Position numbers and translations under genes: made by a program. A stretch of DNA of 64,000 nucleotides from Heterostelium multicystogenum (lineage: Eukaryota; Evosea; Eumycetozoa; Acytosteliales; Acytosteliaceae): NCBI GenBank assembly GCA_003667245.1, contig RCNN01000112.1, positions 1 to 64,000 of the forward strand, given 5' to 3'. Positions 36,380 through 48,714 of the stretch are shown here, in pieces; position 1 is the stretch's first letter; each line of letters opens with the position of its first letter. The notes beneath the pieces are model-generated. The model had not been told where the DNA came from. It did no database searches and was given only the letters and a program-made list of their open reading frames with translations.

Positions 36380-38165
36380 CTATAGCTTTGATTGTTGAGT
36401 CAACAGAGTTTTCAATTCTCTTCGTAGAATTTTACCAGAAGATGATCTTGGAATTTGGTCGATAAATTTGATGCCACCTCTTAAACGTTTGTAATGAGCG
36501 ATATGTGGCTCGAGCCATTGTATAATTTCCTCAGCTGTTACTTCGCAGTTTGCTTGCTTCACGACATAGGCACGTGGTAACTCACCGGACTCCTCGTCTG
36601 GTACTCCAATGACTCCGACATCAGAGATCTTTTCGTGCTTGAGCAATAGACCTTCCAACTCTGCTGGTGCAACTTGGTATCCTTTGTACTTGATCAACTC
36701 CTTGACACGATCTTCGATGTAGAGAAATCCGTCCTTGTCAACACGTCCGATATCACCAGTATGCAAGAATCCATCGGAATCAATCATTTCTGCTGTTGAT
36801 TTTGCATTGTTGAAGTATCCCTTCATCACGTTGGGACCACGCACACAGATTTCTCCCAGCTCACCAACACTCTTAATATCGTTGGTGACTGGATCCTGAA
36901 TTTTCATGACCATGTTTGGCAATAACATTCCACTTGTACCTGGCTTGTTGGCTCCATATGGTGTGATAACGATGGCTGGTGATGCCTCGGTCAGTCCATA
37001 AGCCTGCTTAATATGGATTCTATTGTTAAATCTTGACTTGATAGCATTCTCTACGTTGACTGAGAGTGGTGCAGCTCCACTAAAAAGAGTTCTCAATGAG
37101 CTAATATTAAAGTTGTCAACGACTGGTGACTTGGCAAAGAGAATGGCAACTGGTGGAGCAATGAAGGTAATTGTAACCTTGTGTTTCTCAATCAACTTCA
37201 AGAATCCAACAGCATCAAATCTAGGTAGACATATAGAAGGTGTTCCAGTCTTGACGCAAAGACACATAAAGAATATCATTCCATAGATATGGAAATATGG
37301 AATAACTCCAAGTACTACATCATCACTGGTGTAAGTTGGTGTCTCTACTGCTTGAATCTGTAGCATATTTGAAAGTAAATTACGGTGAGTCAACATGACA
37401 CCTTTGGGGAGTCCTGTAGTTCCACTTGAAAATGGTAATACTGCAACATCTTCAGCATTATTGATAGAAACAACTGGATACTGGAAAATGATATACATTA
37501 ATAAATAAGCAGTCTTGCTTCATTTGAAGTCAATATCAACTTACATTGATTGGAGTACTTAAAACAGTGTCAAATGAGGTTGTATTTGGTACATGCTCAC
37601 CAACTACAATTACATTTTGGATGGATGGGATTTCACTGGTAATAGCTGGAATCTTGTCCTTGAATACTGTTTGTGTAATTAACACTTTGGGATTAACAGT
37701 TCCAATGGTTTTCTTAATTTCATCGATTTGGTAATCACCAGTGACGGTTGAAGCAACACAACCAAGCAAAAGGATACCATGGAACACCATAACATACTCT
37801 GGTACATTTTGTAAAATCACAGCGACTACATCACCTTTTTCAGACCCAAATTTGTTAAATAACTTGCAACCTGTGTGGTACTCAATCAATTAGCCCAATC
37901 GTTGCCTTCTAATACTTGCATAGATATGTCTATGTTTACCTACCTTTTCAATATTTTCCTTGATTTCGAAACCACTGTACTCTCTTCCAGATATACCATC
38001 GATAATCACAATCTTCTTGCCATGTCTGTGCAAATAGGGCAAAAGATATGCTGGCAATGATTGATCAGGAATCGAAACCTCAGGGTAAGTCGAATAGAAA
38101 TATCTATCTGAATTTAATTCAAAGTTTTCAACTTTAATCATACTATGATTCTTTGATGGTATCAT
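36380..38165 (-). CDS. 4-coumarate-CoA-ligase-like acyl-CoA synthetase with PTS1
   Basis: Adenylate-forming enzyme that activates a carboxylic acid with ATP and joins it to coenzyme A. Exons: 37944-38165, 37545-37870, 36380-37480; introns GTAGGT...ACAG and GTAAGT...CCAG. One missing A at about 37838 (LGLKKGD) breaks exon 2. Motifs: SSGTTGLPKGV (AMP-binding), YGLTEASP, GELGEICVRGPNVMKGY, HTGDIG, DRVKELIKYKGYQV and the catalytic Lys region RSSSGKILRREL. The protein ends in SKL, a type 1 peroxisomal targeting signal. About 550 residues, normal length. Substrate is uncertain: dictyostelids have several 4CL-like genes, and peroxisomal ones may act on fatty or aromatic acids. Confidence 0.92.
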
Positions 38166-39275
38166 TTTTCTTTATACTTTATACTATAAAAATAATAAAT
38201 AGATATATGATAATTAGATGATTGATTGATTGATTGATTATTAGATGTGTGTCAAAGGGAATAGAGATTGGTTAGAGTGTTGTGTGTGATGTGTGTTTAC
38301 AAAAACCAAAAATGACAAAGATATTTATTGTTGATGTTGAATATTAGTTTTCTTTGCAGGATGTTAGGTGTGGGTGTTTGAATTGGAATTGAAATTAGAT
38401 ATGAATGGTTTCAACTCTTTATTCTTTTTGTAATTATATATATATATGTTTATTTATTAATAAAACAAAGTTCAGTTAGATATAATATATTAATAATAAT
38501 ATATCATAGTTGTCAAATCACAATGAAACTAGATTTGAATATTTAATTTGAAATAAATTGAAAGGGCTGTCGCCATATTGTAAGTTAGGTTAATCAAGAA
38601 AGCATTTCGAAATAAATTCGTCAAACTACTCTTGGTTTATTAAATTAATAAACTACGTAATGATAAATCCAAATCAAAGTCAAGATGAAAAACAAACCCA
38701 CAGTCATAAATGGTGTGTCTGTTTATTTTTTATATTTGGCAATGAAATGAGTGGTTCAAATCCTTAATTAAATTCTAAATTGAACGGTTATGACACAAAT
38801 ATGTCGAAAAAAAAAAAACAAAAACAAAAACCAAATATATAAAAAAAAAATAATATAAAACATCACATAATGATAATAATCTACCAGTGAAACTCAAAAA
38901 CAACAACATGTCTTGCGTTATGAAATTGAATTGTATTAATTTTAATTTGCTATATATTACATCATTTCTTCCAAATTCTGTGATTTTCGAAATTTCATTA
39001 TATAACAACTTTATATATAATGAAATTTCCAATTTCCACTAATATATATATTTGAGTATAGTAAAAATAGTAATGAGTAAAAAATTGAATAATCTGATAG
39101 ATTCTTTGTCCATTATTTCATAAAGATACACAAAGGAGATGGAAAGGAAACTACCACATGATCAAGCTCTATAATTAATGTGGAAAGCTGAAACAATAAA
39201 AGGGCTTTATATATTTTTTTTTTTAAATTTTTTTTATTATTAATAATTTAAATTTATCTAATTTTGGTTTTTCCT
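38166..39275. other. Intergenic, AT-rich
   Basis: A TTGATTGATTGATTGAT repeat at 38220-38238, a T/A-rich stretch with an A-run at 38808-38818 and long T-run at 39217-39226. The 85-codon minus ORF (38775-39032) is Phe/Leu-rich low complexity and not convincing. Confidence 0.7.
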
Positions 39276-40474
39276 TTAGAATAAGAGAGCAATGAGAGCA
39301 ATGACGGCAACCAAGAAGACGGTTGGACGAACCATTGACGATGAGTTGTATGAGTAACATCCGTTGTACTTGGTGGTGCTGCAGGAGTCATCGTTGGTGA
39401 TGGCTGGGGCACACTTGTTGTCGCAGATGTACTTGGAGCAGTGTTCGTACAAACAAGCCTTGTGTGAGTTGGAACCACTGGCATAGACTTGACATTCGTT
39501 GTCAACGGCACATTCAACGAGCTTGTTGATTTGAGTTGAACAATCTTGACCCAAAGTGACGGCAGCGACACATGAACCAGTGTAAGAGTCGACTGGGCAG
39601 CTACAGAATTGGTTGCTCTCGCAGACAGTTGGGTTTGGATTTGGATAGGTACAGTTACCGGATGGGGCGGATGGTGGTTGTTGACAAGTCATCTTTCCAT
39701 TGTTGTCTCTCAAGCAAAGCAATTTTTGGGAAACATCACACTCTACTGGTGGAATGGTACCATCAATATCGAATGATACAAGAACACCACCACAGGCAGC
39801 ATTGAGACCCTTAGAGTTGATTGGAACACAAGTATATTTGTCTTGGTCGGTAGTAGTTGGTGAGCAAATTAAACCAACACCACACTCGGCTTGGGTATTA
39901 GTGCAATCAGCTCGTTGGTGAGTGTTTCGATACAAATTCCGCTGGTTCTGTTACATGAGGTTCCGAATGGACAAATCATTCCATCTGCTATTACATTCAC
40001 CTTGGGCGTTAGCTGGCAATTGGCATTTACCATCGATACAGTCGTGTTCGTTGACACATTCGAAACTTGATTCACAGCTCTCTCCGATGCAGCAAATCCA
40101 ACGAATTGACAAGTGCTTGGACCATTATCGTAATCGTAACACTGCAATCCTGGAGCGCATTGCCAATATCATTATCACAAACCTCTCCATGCATGGCGAA
40201 AAGCGGTACAGTTTCCTGGTTGATCTTGTTTCCATCTCCAAACCAACAGAAGGCACCTTGCTCACAAACAGTGAATGGATCTCTGGAAATTAAAAAAAAA
40301 AAGTGGATTTAGTTAATATTAAAAAAAAATAATTATTATTAATTTATTACATACATATTTGGACGTGGACAGGATTCACCAATCTTGACACACTTATGTC
40401 CAACAGTGTCGCAGGCAGCGGGACAAACCAACGATGGCAACTAATAAAACAACTAATGAAACAGATAATTTCAT
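39276..40474 (-). CDS. Cysteine-rich surface protein A, probably GPI-anchored, frameshifted
   Basis: The start MKLSVSLVVLLVAI (40474) is a signal peptide. An intron lies at about 40283-40354. The body has many regularly spaced cysteines (MICPFGTSCNRTSGICIE; AECGVGLICSPTTTDQDKY; SCPVDSYTGSC; CSKYICDNKCAPA). The C-terminus MVRPTVFLVAVIALIALLF is a classic GPI-attachment signal following a Ser-rich site. It is a paralogue of the next gene (41267-42496) with which it shares order and spacing of cysteines. At least four frame changes (in the signal peptide, near 40240, 40160 and 39930) break it, so it may be a decaying copy. Ligand or role unknown. Confidence 0.7.
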
Positions 40475-41266
40475 TTTATCTAATCTTTTATATATATATA
40501 TTTGTTATTACTTGAGAAACAACAAGGCGGTAATTAATCAATAAAAAGCTTTCCTATTTACAGCGGTGACTGTTTTTTATTGAAATTCAAAGATATTATT
40601 AAAATTACAAATTCTTTTTTTAACAGAAAAAATTAATAAAAAAAAATGAAAAAAACAGTTTGATCAATCTTTGATCAAACTCGACATTGCACAAATTGAT
40701 GCATCAAAGATTTTTCAATTGGTGTCAGGCAAGTGGTTGTTATTTTAGTTTGAAAAGAAATCTATGTTTTTTCAAAGTTTAAAAATAACATGAACAATTG
40801 CACGAAATCAATTATTAATAGAAAAACACTACTATTTTTGTACCAAGCCCTCAGAATGACGTTACAAATCTTTTCTCTCAAGGCGGTTGGTTCGGCTAAC
40901 TTGGCCTAAGGTGTACAACTACAGGTCTCGTTTTTCGATCAATTGAAACTGAAAGATTAATATTTTGTAGATTTTCCTAATTCTGAATTTAATTTATTTG
41001 AAATCAATCCAAGAGTCTCCCCTTTGACAGGTGTCACTCCCGATTTCAATATAACGTAAACCGTCCACTCCACCAAAATTTTTCATGCTTTTGTCAAACT
41101 GTAAACTTTCTACCAGTCAGTTGGATATAACCTTAAATAAATAATAATAAATATAATAATAATTATATACCTGTTTTGTTAATTTTGACAAATTATACTA
41201 AAGTCGTAGTACAATATAAATAAATTCTTCTGTATTTGGTTGTTGATTATTAATTTATCTATTTAT
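40475..41266. other. Spacer between the two cysteine-rich paralogues
   Basis: AT-rich with one GC-richer patch at about 40855-40950 (GCGGTTGGTTCGGC nearby) that could hold a small structured RNA, but I recognise no known class. A palindromic TTGATCAATCTTTGATCAA lies at about 40660-40680. Confidence 0.5.
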
Positions 41267-42496
41267 TTAGAAAAAGAGAGCGGCGATGGCAAGAACGATA
41301 GCCATCAAAATAGTTGGACGGACAACGGATGAAGAGTTGGCGTAGCAACCGTCATACTTGTAGGTACCGCATGACTTGTCATTGGTAAAGACTGGGTCAC
41401 ACTTGTTGTTGCACATGATGCTACCACAGTGTTGGTACATGCATGATTTGTGTTTTTGAGTGTTGGAGGCCAAGACTTGACATTTGTTATCAATGGCGCA
41501 CTTGACGAGGTCATTGATTGACTTGGAACAGTCAGCACCCAATCTGACGCTAGCAGAACAGGATCCAGTGTATGAATCAACTGGGCAATTGCAGAAGGAA
41601 AACTGGGTTCCGCAACTGGTTTGAGAGCAATTGCTATTGGGAGCTGGGGTTGGTGGTTCGAGGCAAACATTTTGACCTTTGTTGTTGTTCAAACAAACCA
41701 AAGATTGGGATACGTCACACTCGGTTTGTGGGAAAGTACCGTCAAGATCAAAGGCACTTCTGAGGGCGCTGCTACATGGAGCACCTGAACCTTTGGAGTT
41801 GACTGGAACACATGTGTATGCATTGTAGTCGGTGGTGGTTGGTGAACAAACTAATCCAACACCACATTGAGAGTACTTGGTATTTTCATCGTTACAGGTG
41901 GCACCATTGGCAAGGGTTGGAATACATTCTTGGGTGTTACCGTTGCATGATGTTCCAAATGGACAGTCATTCCAAGTGCTGCTGCATTTGCCTTGAGCAG
42001 TTGCTCTCAATTGGCATTTACCATCGACACAGTCATTGTTGTTAAGACAGTTGTAGGAAGAATCGCAAGATTCACCAATGGCAGCGTAGTTTGAATATTG
42101 GCAAGTTCTAACACCTTTTTTGCCTGAATAACAGCTCAAACCTGGGGCACATTTCCAGTAGTTTGAATCACAGAAATCACCAGCCTTGGCAAAAGCAGTA
42201 CAGTTACCATAAGTGTTTGACTTTGGATTTTCACCAAACCAACAGAATGAACCAGTTTCGCATTTAGTGAATGGATCAACTCTAATATTAAGAAAATGAA
42301 TACAAATAGTTAATTAAATGGCCACTTTAGGACATTTGCTTAACCTACCAAAAGGTAAGTGATTTTCTATCATGATACATACGATTCTGGTGGACAGGAT
42401 TGACCGACCTTTACACACTTTGAACCATAAACATCACAGGCGGAGGCGGCACCAATGGCAACTAACAAAACAACGAATGAAACAAATAATCTCATT
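41267..42496 (-). CDS. Cysteine-rich surface protein B, probably GPI-anchored
   Basis: Paralogue of the neighbouring gene. The signal peptide begins MRLFV and, after a one-base homopolymer shift, reads SFVVLLVAIGAASA, with the mature part from CDVYGSKCVKVGQSCPPES. Intron GTATGT...TTAG about 42290-42382. Exon 2 is open to the end: DPFTKCETGSFCWFGEN, a C-x-CNNNDCVDGKC-like repeat, NDCPFGTSCNGNTQEC, QCGVGLVCSPTTTDYN, NCPVDSYTGSC and a GPI signal VVRPTILMAIVLAIAALFF. About 385 residues. Likely displayed on the outer cell surface; the role is unknown. Divergence from copy A suggests an old tandem duplication. Confidence 0.75.
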
Positions 42497-43976
42497 ATTA
42501 TGATTATAATATATAATATCTCAAGATATAAATATAATTATATTATATATATATATGTATAGTTTGAGGAAAACAAAAACTAAAATGTTTGGAAAGAGGA
42601 GTGTTGTCTTTGGACTGCTCAACAAGAAAGCCTCGAGATTAAAAATAATTAAGGCGCCTGTTGTCAAATCTTTGAAAATAAATATTCACAATTTTTAAAA
42701 ATAAATATTTCTAAAAAAAAACTATTGAAGATTTTCACACTCTTGAGATCGATGCATATTGTTGTGCCCCATTGGGGGGTTTGTAAAGCAGATGAATACA
42801 AAAACCAAATTAAAAAAACAAACATTTTTCAACAACTGAATGAAAAAAAACACACACTGACAAGAAACAAAACAACACACAAACTTTACAACTCACCAAT
42901 TCCTTGAAGTTTTTGTCAAGACAAGGGAGTCCCAAAACAGCAAAAATGATCATGTACTATATAGAAATACATACAGTGCACACACCAAACAAGGACCACC
43001 AGTTTGATTTCAGAAATGCATCGTCTTTCAAAACTGATTTTTTAATTTGTGCAAATTTATTGTTTTGTTTGTTGATTTTTCTCTGGTTTTTCCTACACCT
43101 GCAATCGCACTGCGATTTGTGCTGCATCACCTATTTATTTTAATCTTGATTTGTTTTTTTTTTTTGTTTTTTTGTTTTTTGTTTTTACAAACTGAAGATT
43201 ATTTTTTTCTTATTGCAGAAATGTCGTGTTAGCCCGGTAAATTTGGTAGAGCAGATGCAGATTCTTATTTGTTTTTTCAAAAAATGATATCTATCTATCT
43301 AAAATGGTATTAATAATAAATGATGATGGGGGTCAAATTCTTTTTGAAACTCAAACACAGAAAAGGTTAATAACTGAATCAACATAAATAATGTAAAGAG
43401 AAAAAAAGGGCTTGTGTAAGAGAGTTGTATCAGTAAAGATAGGCAATATATCTATAGCTTTCATTATATTTTGACATTATGATGAAATTGTCTAAATGTA
43501 ATGACTAAATGAATGTATAATGAACATTGTTTTCATAATTTAAACAATACATAAATAGTAGTATATTCTAAAAATATTAAGGACCTGAAAAAAAATACCA
43601 AAACAGTTCCACAATATCTCAGAATATTAAGAAAATTCTAATCTCTCATAAAAATACTTTTCATTTCACATTTTTTTATTGTTGCAGACTTTTGTTTGTG
43701 TCACAATTAAGCAAAATTCTAATTAGAAATGAATCATCTGTCAGTTGTTGTTATGTAAACTGAAACATTTATTTTTTACATCAAAAAAACACACACAATT
43801 GCAAATAGTTTAGAGATCTGTTTATTGATAAATCTCTATCCATCATCATCATCATTACCTTTAGCCATACATCATTATCAATATATAATAGAGTTAAGAG
43901 TTATTATCATTAGATAGATTGTAAAAAGAAAGATTGATAGATAGATAGATTGATAGATAGACAGAAGGTTGCAGAT
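42497..43976. other. Intergenic region between divergent genes
   Basis: Promoter region of cysteine-rich B (minus) and the two-helix membrane protein (plus). Several 60-80-codon ORFs (42725-43232) are AT-noise. T-rich tract 43148-43184. GATA tetranucleotide repeat at 43935-43962. Confidence 0.7.
43935..43962 (+). repeat. GATA microsatellite
   Basis: About six GATA units with one ATTGATA interruption, just upstream of the start of the next gene. It lies in the likely 5' UTR. Confidence 0.8.
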
Positions 43977-44772
43977 ATGTCAAAGAATAATAGAAATAGT
44001 TATAATAGTAGAGGCAGAAAGACTGGCTTTCAGGGATGCTCTAAACTCTCGTATATTCATGTTGCACTCTACACATCGATTGCTGTTATCTTCTTGCTGA
44101 ATTTAATGTCGCTTATACTCGAGACAAAGAATGAGTTTGAACTGGAAAGACTAGAGTCTTTGATCAACAAGGATGAAGACTCAACATTGATACAAACAGT
44201 GCAATCTATACATCAGCAATTGCATATTATTCTGGTGTGCTCAGTTTTCATCTTGGTGCTACTCTGTGTCATGTTTATCACAGTTTCTTTGGCATTGGCA
44301 ACCAAACCAAAACCCAAAACAGAGGAAGAAGCAGATTTACTCTCGCCATCATCACCACTACCCACATCCACCCCATTAGAAAAGGTATCGTAGTAGTAGT
44401 ACTTCATAAGACATCAATAGATAATCAACGTTCACTTACTTACTTACTGTGTTCTCTTTGAATTTTTAGTCAAGTGTAGTATTGGAGGGTCCAATGTATG
44501 AGCCATTCAATGTTATCACAATCGAAAAGATTTCATCAGAGGATACCGACCCCTATGATAAGATTAAGTCAACTTATTATCGTTATGGTATCACTGCAGG
44601 CAGACAAATATATGAAAGATTTGGTAAACAGCTTACAACTGAACAGGTAAGTAATACAATTACATAGTGTCCAATTACCGCTTACTGATTTAAATACTAC
44701 TATCTCTCATCATAGAACAAAGAAATATGTTGGATGTTGGGTCAAAACAATATATCTCAAACATTATCTTAA
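43977..44772 (+). CDS. Two-helix membrane protein, unknown family
   Basis: Three exons join in phase 0: 43977-44384, 44470-44646 and 44716-44772. Product about 213 residues. The short basic cytosolic start (MSKNNRNSYNSRGRKTG) is followed by TM1 (HVALYTSIAVIFLLNLMSLI), an acidic loop of about 45 residues, TM2 (IILVCSVFILVLLCVMFITV), a Pro/Ser/Glu-rich linker and a folded-looking tail (YEPFNVITIEKISSEDTDPY; IYERFGKQLTTEQ). Both introns carry GTA...AG. No signal peptide and no match I know; the topology suggests both ends face the cytosol. The Met at 43977 is preferred over 43950 because the latter lies in the GATA-type leader. Confidence 0.7.
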
Positions 44773-45208
44773 GAACTGTTTTCGTTCGTTGTATCTCTAT
44801 TTATTATATAGTATTCTCAACATTTCCCTGTACAATTGTCATTCAATCATTTACAATAGTTTAATAAATAATAGAATCAGGTAGACTCTCATTATAAACA
44901 TATCATCTTATCATAAGTCTAGAACACCTGAATTCACTGGATGATTTCATCCACAAGCTCACATTTAGATCACAAATCTAAAATCTGTTTAAATGGGATA
45001 AACATGTTTTTTTCTCTCAGAATGACAGGTTTATTTTTTTTAAATCTAACAACAGTGTCTTTAGCTGTCAATCATTCTGATAACCAAATGAGATACAGAC
45101 AAATAGACAATTCCAAAATCTGTAAAATCCTGAGTTTGGGAGCAAAACTTCTTTTGTGATAAATGATTTAGTTGATTAAAATAGATAGATAGAATAATAA
45201 TATTAATA
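44773..45208. other. Short intergenic region
   Basis: AT-rich. The 72-codon ORF (44941-45159) shows no coding character. Confidence 0.7.
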
Positions 45209-46911
45209 ATGCAAGAAAACAATACACATTGTCAACAACACAAGAGAGATTTAGAATACATATGTTATCAATGTAAATATTTGATGTGTAGTTTATGTTA
45301 TTACGTTCACAGTAAACTTCACAATGATCATTTGCCACAGTGTGAACATATCAATGAGATAACACAATCTTTGCAAAACAACACAATCTATAACATTGAT
45401 AGTATCAATATAGACCATCCTCATGAAAACAATGACAATAGCAATAACAATAATAGTAATGATAGTTCATTTTTAAAGAGAAGGTTAGAATGTATTTGGA
45501 ACACAGCAAAATCATTATCATCTACATATAACAGTTTATCTACAACTGAGAATGAAATCAGAGATCATTTCAAAAAGATTTATCAGTATATCAGGGAGCA
45601 AGAGCATCTATTGACTAAAGATATCGCTAGTCACAAACAATCCATAGAACTAAAAGTATCAAATTGTATCGATCAACTCCAACAAATCAATAATATAGTG
45701 CATATAAATAATCAACATGAAAGCCAATGATCATGATGATACAACATCAACTATACCCGATAGCACTGATCAATACTTGACAAAAGCAATGATATCTTCA
45801 ATAGAATCATACAAGACATTATCGTCATTTATTTCTGATAACAAACAAACAATATTCAATCATCGATACAATCAACAATTTGAAATCAATCAAATGATCA
45901 AGCAATTTAACAATGATTATCATTCAATGATACTATATCTATTGAATAAATACAATCAGTCGTCCAATTTCATTACAATTGATGATATTGAGCAACATTC
46001 ATATTCATTGTCAACCAAACCATCCGATTATAAATCAATTGATACAATCATCAAACAGTCAATTCAATTATCAATCAAATCCAAACAATCAACAGTAACA
46101 CACAAAGATAGTGGTCAAAACAAATCAACCTATATATTGGCAACACATCAATCAAAAGGAGCAACAATCATCAATCTTTCAAACAACAATTCAATCGAGA
46201 ATATAAAATTGGATTATGATTTTTATTCTACATTCCAATCAATCATTAGAGTTGGTGAATATATCTATGTATTTGGTGGTAAAGATAATCAAAACAAATG
46301 GATCCGAATCTCAATCAAATCGAAATCAATTGAACACCTTGGTGTCATGGAAGGAATTGATCCTGACTATGACATATCGGTTTGCTATGATGGCCAAGAT
46401 CATATCTATTTGGTGAATGGTTCGAAAACACATCGAATTGATCGATTCAACATCAAGACTATGAAGTTTGAAAGATATCATCAATTACCAAAACATTATG
46501 GTCGACAATCATCGACAATGATCATTGATGGAGTATTATATTCATTGTCATGCGAAAGATTGCTAATTTCATTTGACTTGAAAAACAAAACCATCTCAGA
46601 ACACCAATTAAAATTCACAATAATGACAGCATGTAATGACAACAATGCTAATTTCTTCGTTTATACAATGGATGGTTTCATCCAATACAATGTTTTTGAC
46701 CAAACAAATATCCAAACTCGCCATTTCCAAAGATGGAAATGTATATCCAATTTATCATCAAGAATCAGAAACAGAGAGTTATATTTATTCATTTGGTGGT
46801 AGAGAGTATGGTAACTTCAAATATTCTATTGAGAAAGCCCATTTAGAACCATTCCATTCGGATGATACATTTAGTAGATATTGGTGTTCATCAATTGTTT
46901 ATTCCGATTGA
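45209..46911 (+). CDS. B-box zinc finger / coiled-coil / beta-propeller protein, frameshifted
   Basis: A TRIM-like protein without an evident RING. The N-terminal B-box chelates zinc through HCQQHKRDLEYICYQCKY and MCSLCYYVHSKLHNDH (residues 7-50). It is followed by an Asn-rich spacer and a coiled coil (NTAKSLSSTYNSLSTTENE; IREQEHLLTKDIASHKQS). A one-base change at about 45715 leads to a second long frame with kelch/propeller-like blades: RVGEYIYVFGGKDNQNKW, GQDHIYLVNGSKTHRIDRF, DGVLYSLSCERLLISFDL, FVYTMDGFIQYNVF. A second change at about 46735 continues to YIYSFGGREYGNFKYSIE and the stop at 46911. About 565 residues. Dictyostelids have many such B-box genes of unknown role; protein-interaction scaffolding is inference. 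Confidence 0.75.
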
Positions 46912-47275
46912 TTAAAAGTAACGAAAAGACATCAGTCTATCGGAATCAACAATAAATTTTCTTAATTCTCATTGTTTTTAATTTGGAGGTTTAGGTTTTG
47001 CATTTGCTTCAAATAATATGGATTATTGTGAGGAATAACTTCGTTGGCCCAACATTCATTACTTGGGAATCAATAATTACCAAGTTTGGGATTGAGCTTA
47101 CGCTGTGAAGCGATCCTTATAACTAAGTCTTGTCAATCATTTCATTCTCAAACCAAAATGGATGGAGGCATACAGGGTAGATCCTGATTGTTATTGCTGA
47201 ATTGTCGAAGTTGTAAGTAATTTACAAGTAAAATTTTATAAATATTAGACATTAAATTGCGTATTTTACTGGTAT
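46912..47275. other. Intergenic between convergent genes
   Basis: Tail-to-tail spacer. No gene or RNA recognised. Confidence 0.7.
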
Positions 47276-48714
47276 TTATATACGACCACCATAGCTGTTT
47301 GGGTCCATTGCTGAATAATATGGTTTTGTTGTTGTACTGCTTGTACCTTGTGGTGTAGGGTTGATTTTAAAAGATGGTAATGACTTGATTCCAATTGGTT
47401 TTACAATGGGTGGAGGTGCTGGTTTGGGTGTGGTTGAAAACAAAGGTAAATCTGCATCATCATCGTCATCGTCGGCAGCTGCATTATTGTTATTGCTGTT
47501 ATCTGGGTTGCTTTCTTGGTTTTTCTCAGAGTTGTTTTTGGTATTGTTATTGTTTTGATTTTTCTTTTTGTAGTTGTTATTGGCACCTGGTTGATGTGGT
47601 GCTGGCTTGTTAAGTTTACTCCAGTTCATCTGAACAGGTATGTCATCGAATATAAGTTTGTTGAAAAGTTGATCCATTGCAGTCTCTGCTGATTCTCTGG
47701 TTTCGAATGTTATAAATGCACACTTCGATGCTGGGACGATACGCAATGACTTGATGACACCAAAAGAAAAGAATGAAGTTCTCAAGTCGTTCTCTGTGAT
47801 TCTGGTTGGATCGACGTTTCCAAGGTAAAGTGTGGTGATTGATTGATCTTCGGGTGGAGTTGGAGTGACTTGCTGCAGCATCTTCATCGCGACTGGATCG
47901 TTGATACCATAGTAACGATCACGGATATTTTGTTTTGGGAACTTGCCTGACGCTGCTTCCTTGTCGTGGCTATAGGGGCATGCATCTCCTCTGTTGCATT
48001 CCCCCTTCAGGAAGAACGAACATACATGTGGATTATTCTTTTTATAATATGGTGTCGATCTGGCAAGCTTCTCAATGATATCTGTTGGTTGAAAGTTGTC
48101 ATAATCAATCTCTCCATTTTCAATCTTAACAATAATAAGATTATACGCATCAGTACTACAGTCGTCGACAATTTATGCTATCTGATATTGTACATACCAT
48201 CTGCTCGTGCTGTTGTGAAACGTATCTTCTACCCAAGTCAGAGACTGGTGCTTTTTCAAAGCTCTGTAAAGCAGCATCTCTCACTTGCACAGGTAGTCCA
48301 AACTCTAGATCATGTATACACACTTGGCAAACATTCTTTACCAATGCACATGTCTTGCAAATCTCTGTCTTTTTGAATCTTGAACCTGCACCTGGCTTCC
48401 ATCTGAACACACAAAATGGTTTAGTACAAATCTTGCACTCTTTTCCAAACTCCTCCTTTGTCTATATTATATTTCGATCAATAGTGTAAGTTATCACATT
48501 ACGATATTATATAGTATAGCTACTACATGATGATAATAGATCAAGTACTAGAACAGAACATTCAAAGCAGCTAATACAACAAACTAACAATAACAATACA
48601 TACCATAGTCATATAAGGACTATCACCAAAGCAGCTTTCACATGCAATTGGGAATTCTTGCTGTTTCTGCTGCTCTTCTTCATCAGGCAATCCTTTTAGT
48701 TTCCTCGTATACAT
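47276..48714 (-). CDS. Pre-mRNA-splicing factor RBM22/Cwc2-Slt11 type
   Basis: Spliceosome component that contacts U6 and the catalytic core. Three exons join exactly with no frameshift: 48604-48714 (MYTRKLKGLPDEEEQQ... CESCFG), 48198-48461 and 47276-48124. The protein has 407 residues. Zinc-binding cysteines occur in KECKICTKPFCVFRWKPG and ICKTCALVKNVCQVC, a CCCH finger in CSFFLKGECNRGDACPYSH, and one RRM (TTLYLGNVDPTRITENDLR ... CAFITFETRESAETAM, about residues 210-285). The tail is Asn/Pro-rich and acidic with a run of Asp. Introns are 48125-48197 and 48462-48603, both GTATGT...AG. Human RBM22 has about 420 residues and the same order. Confidence 0.95.

Noticed and set aside
38775..39032. 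Minus ORF of 85 codons with Phe/Val-rich end
   Set aside because: Encoded by A-runs and AT microsatellite; not a plausible membrane protein gene.
40855..40950. GC-richer patch considered as a Dictyostelium class I ncRNA or snRNA
   Set aside because: I could not find the class I 11-base motif or an upstream CCCATAA-type element.
42725..43232. Three ORFs of 60-79 codons
   Set aside because: Lie in A/T homopolymer-rich spacer and look like chance frames.
44941..45159. 72-codon ORF
   Set aside because: No family features and no coding bias.
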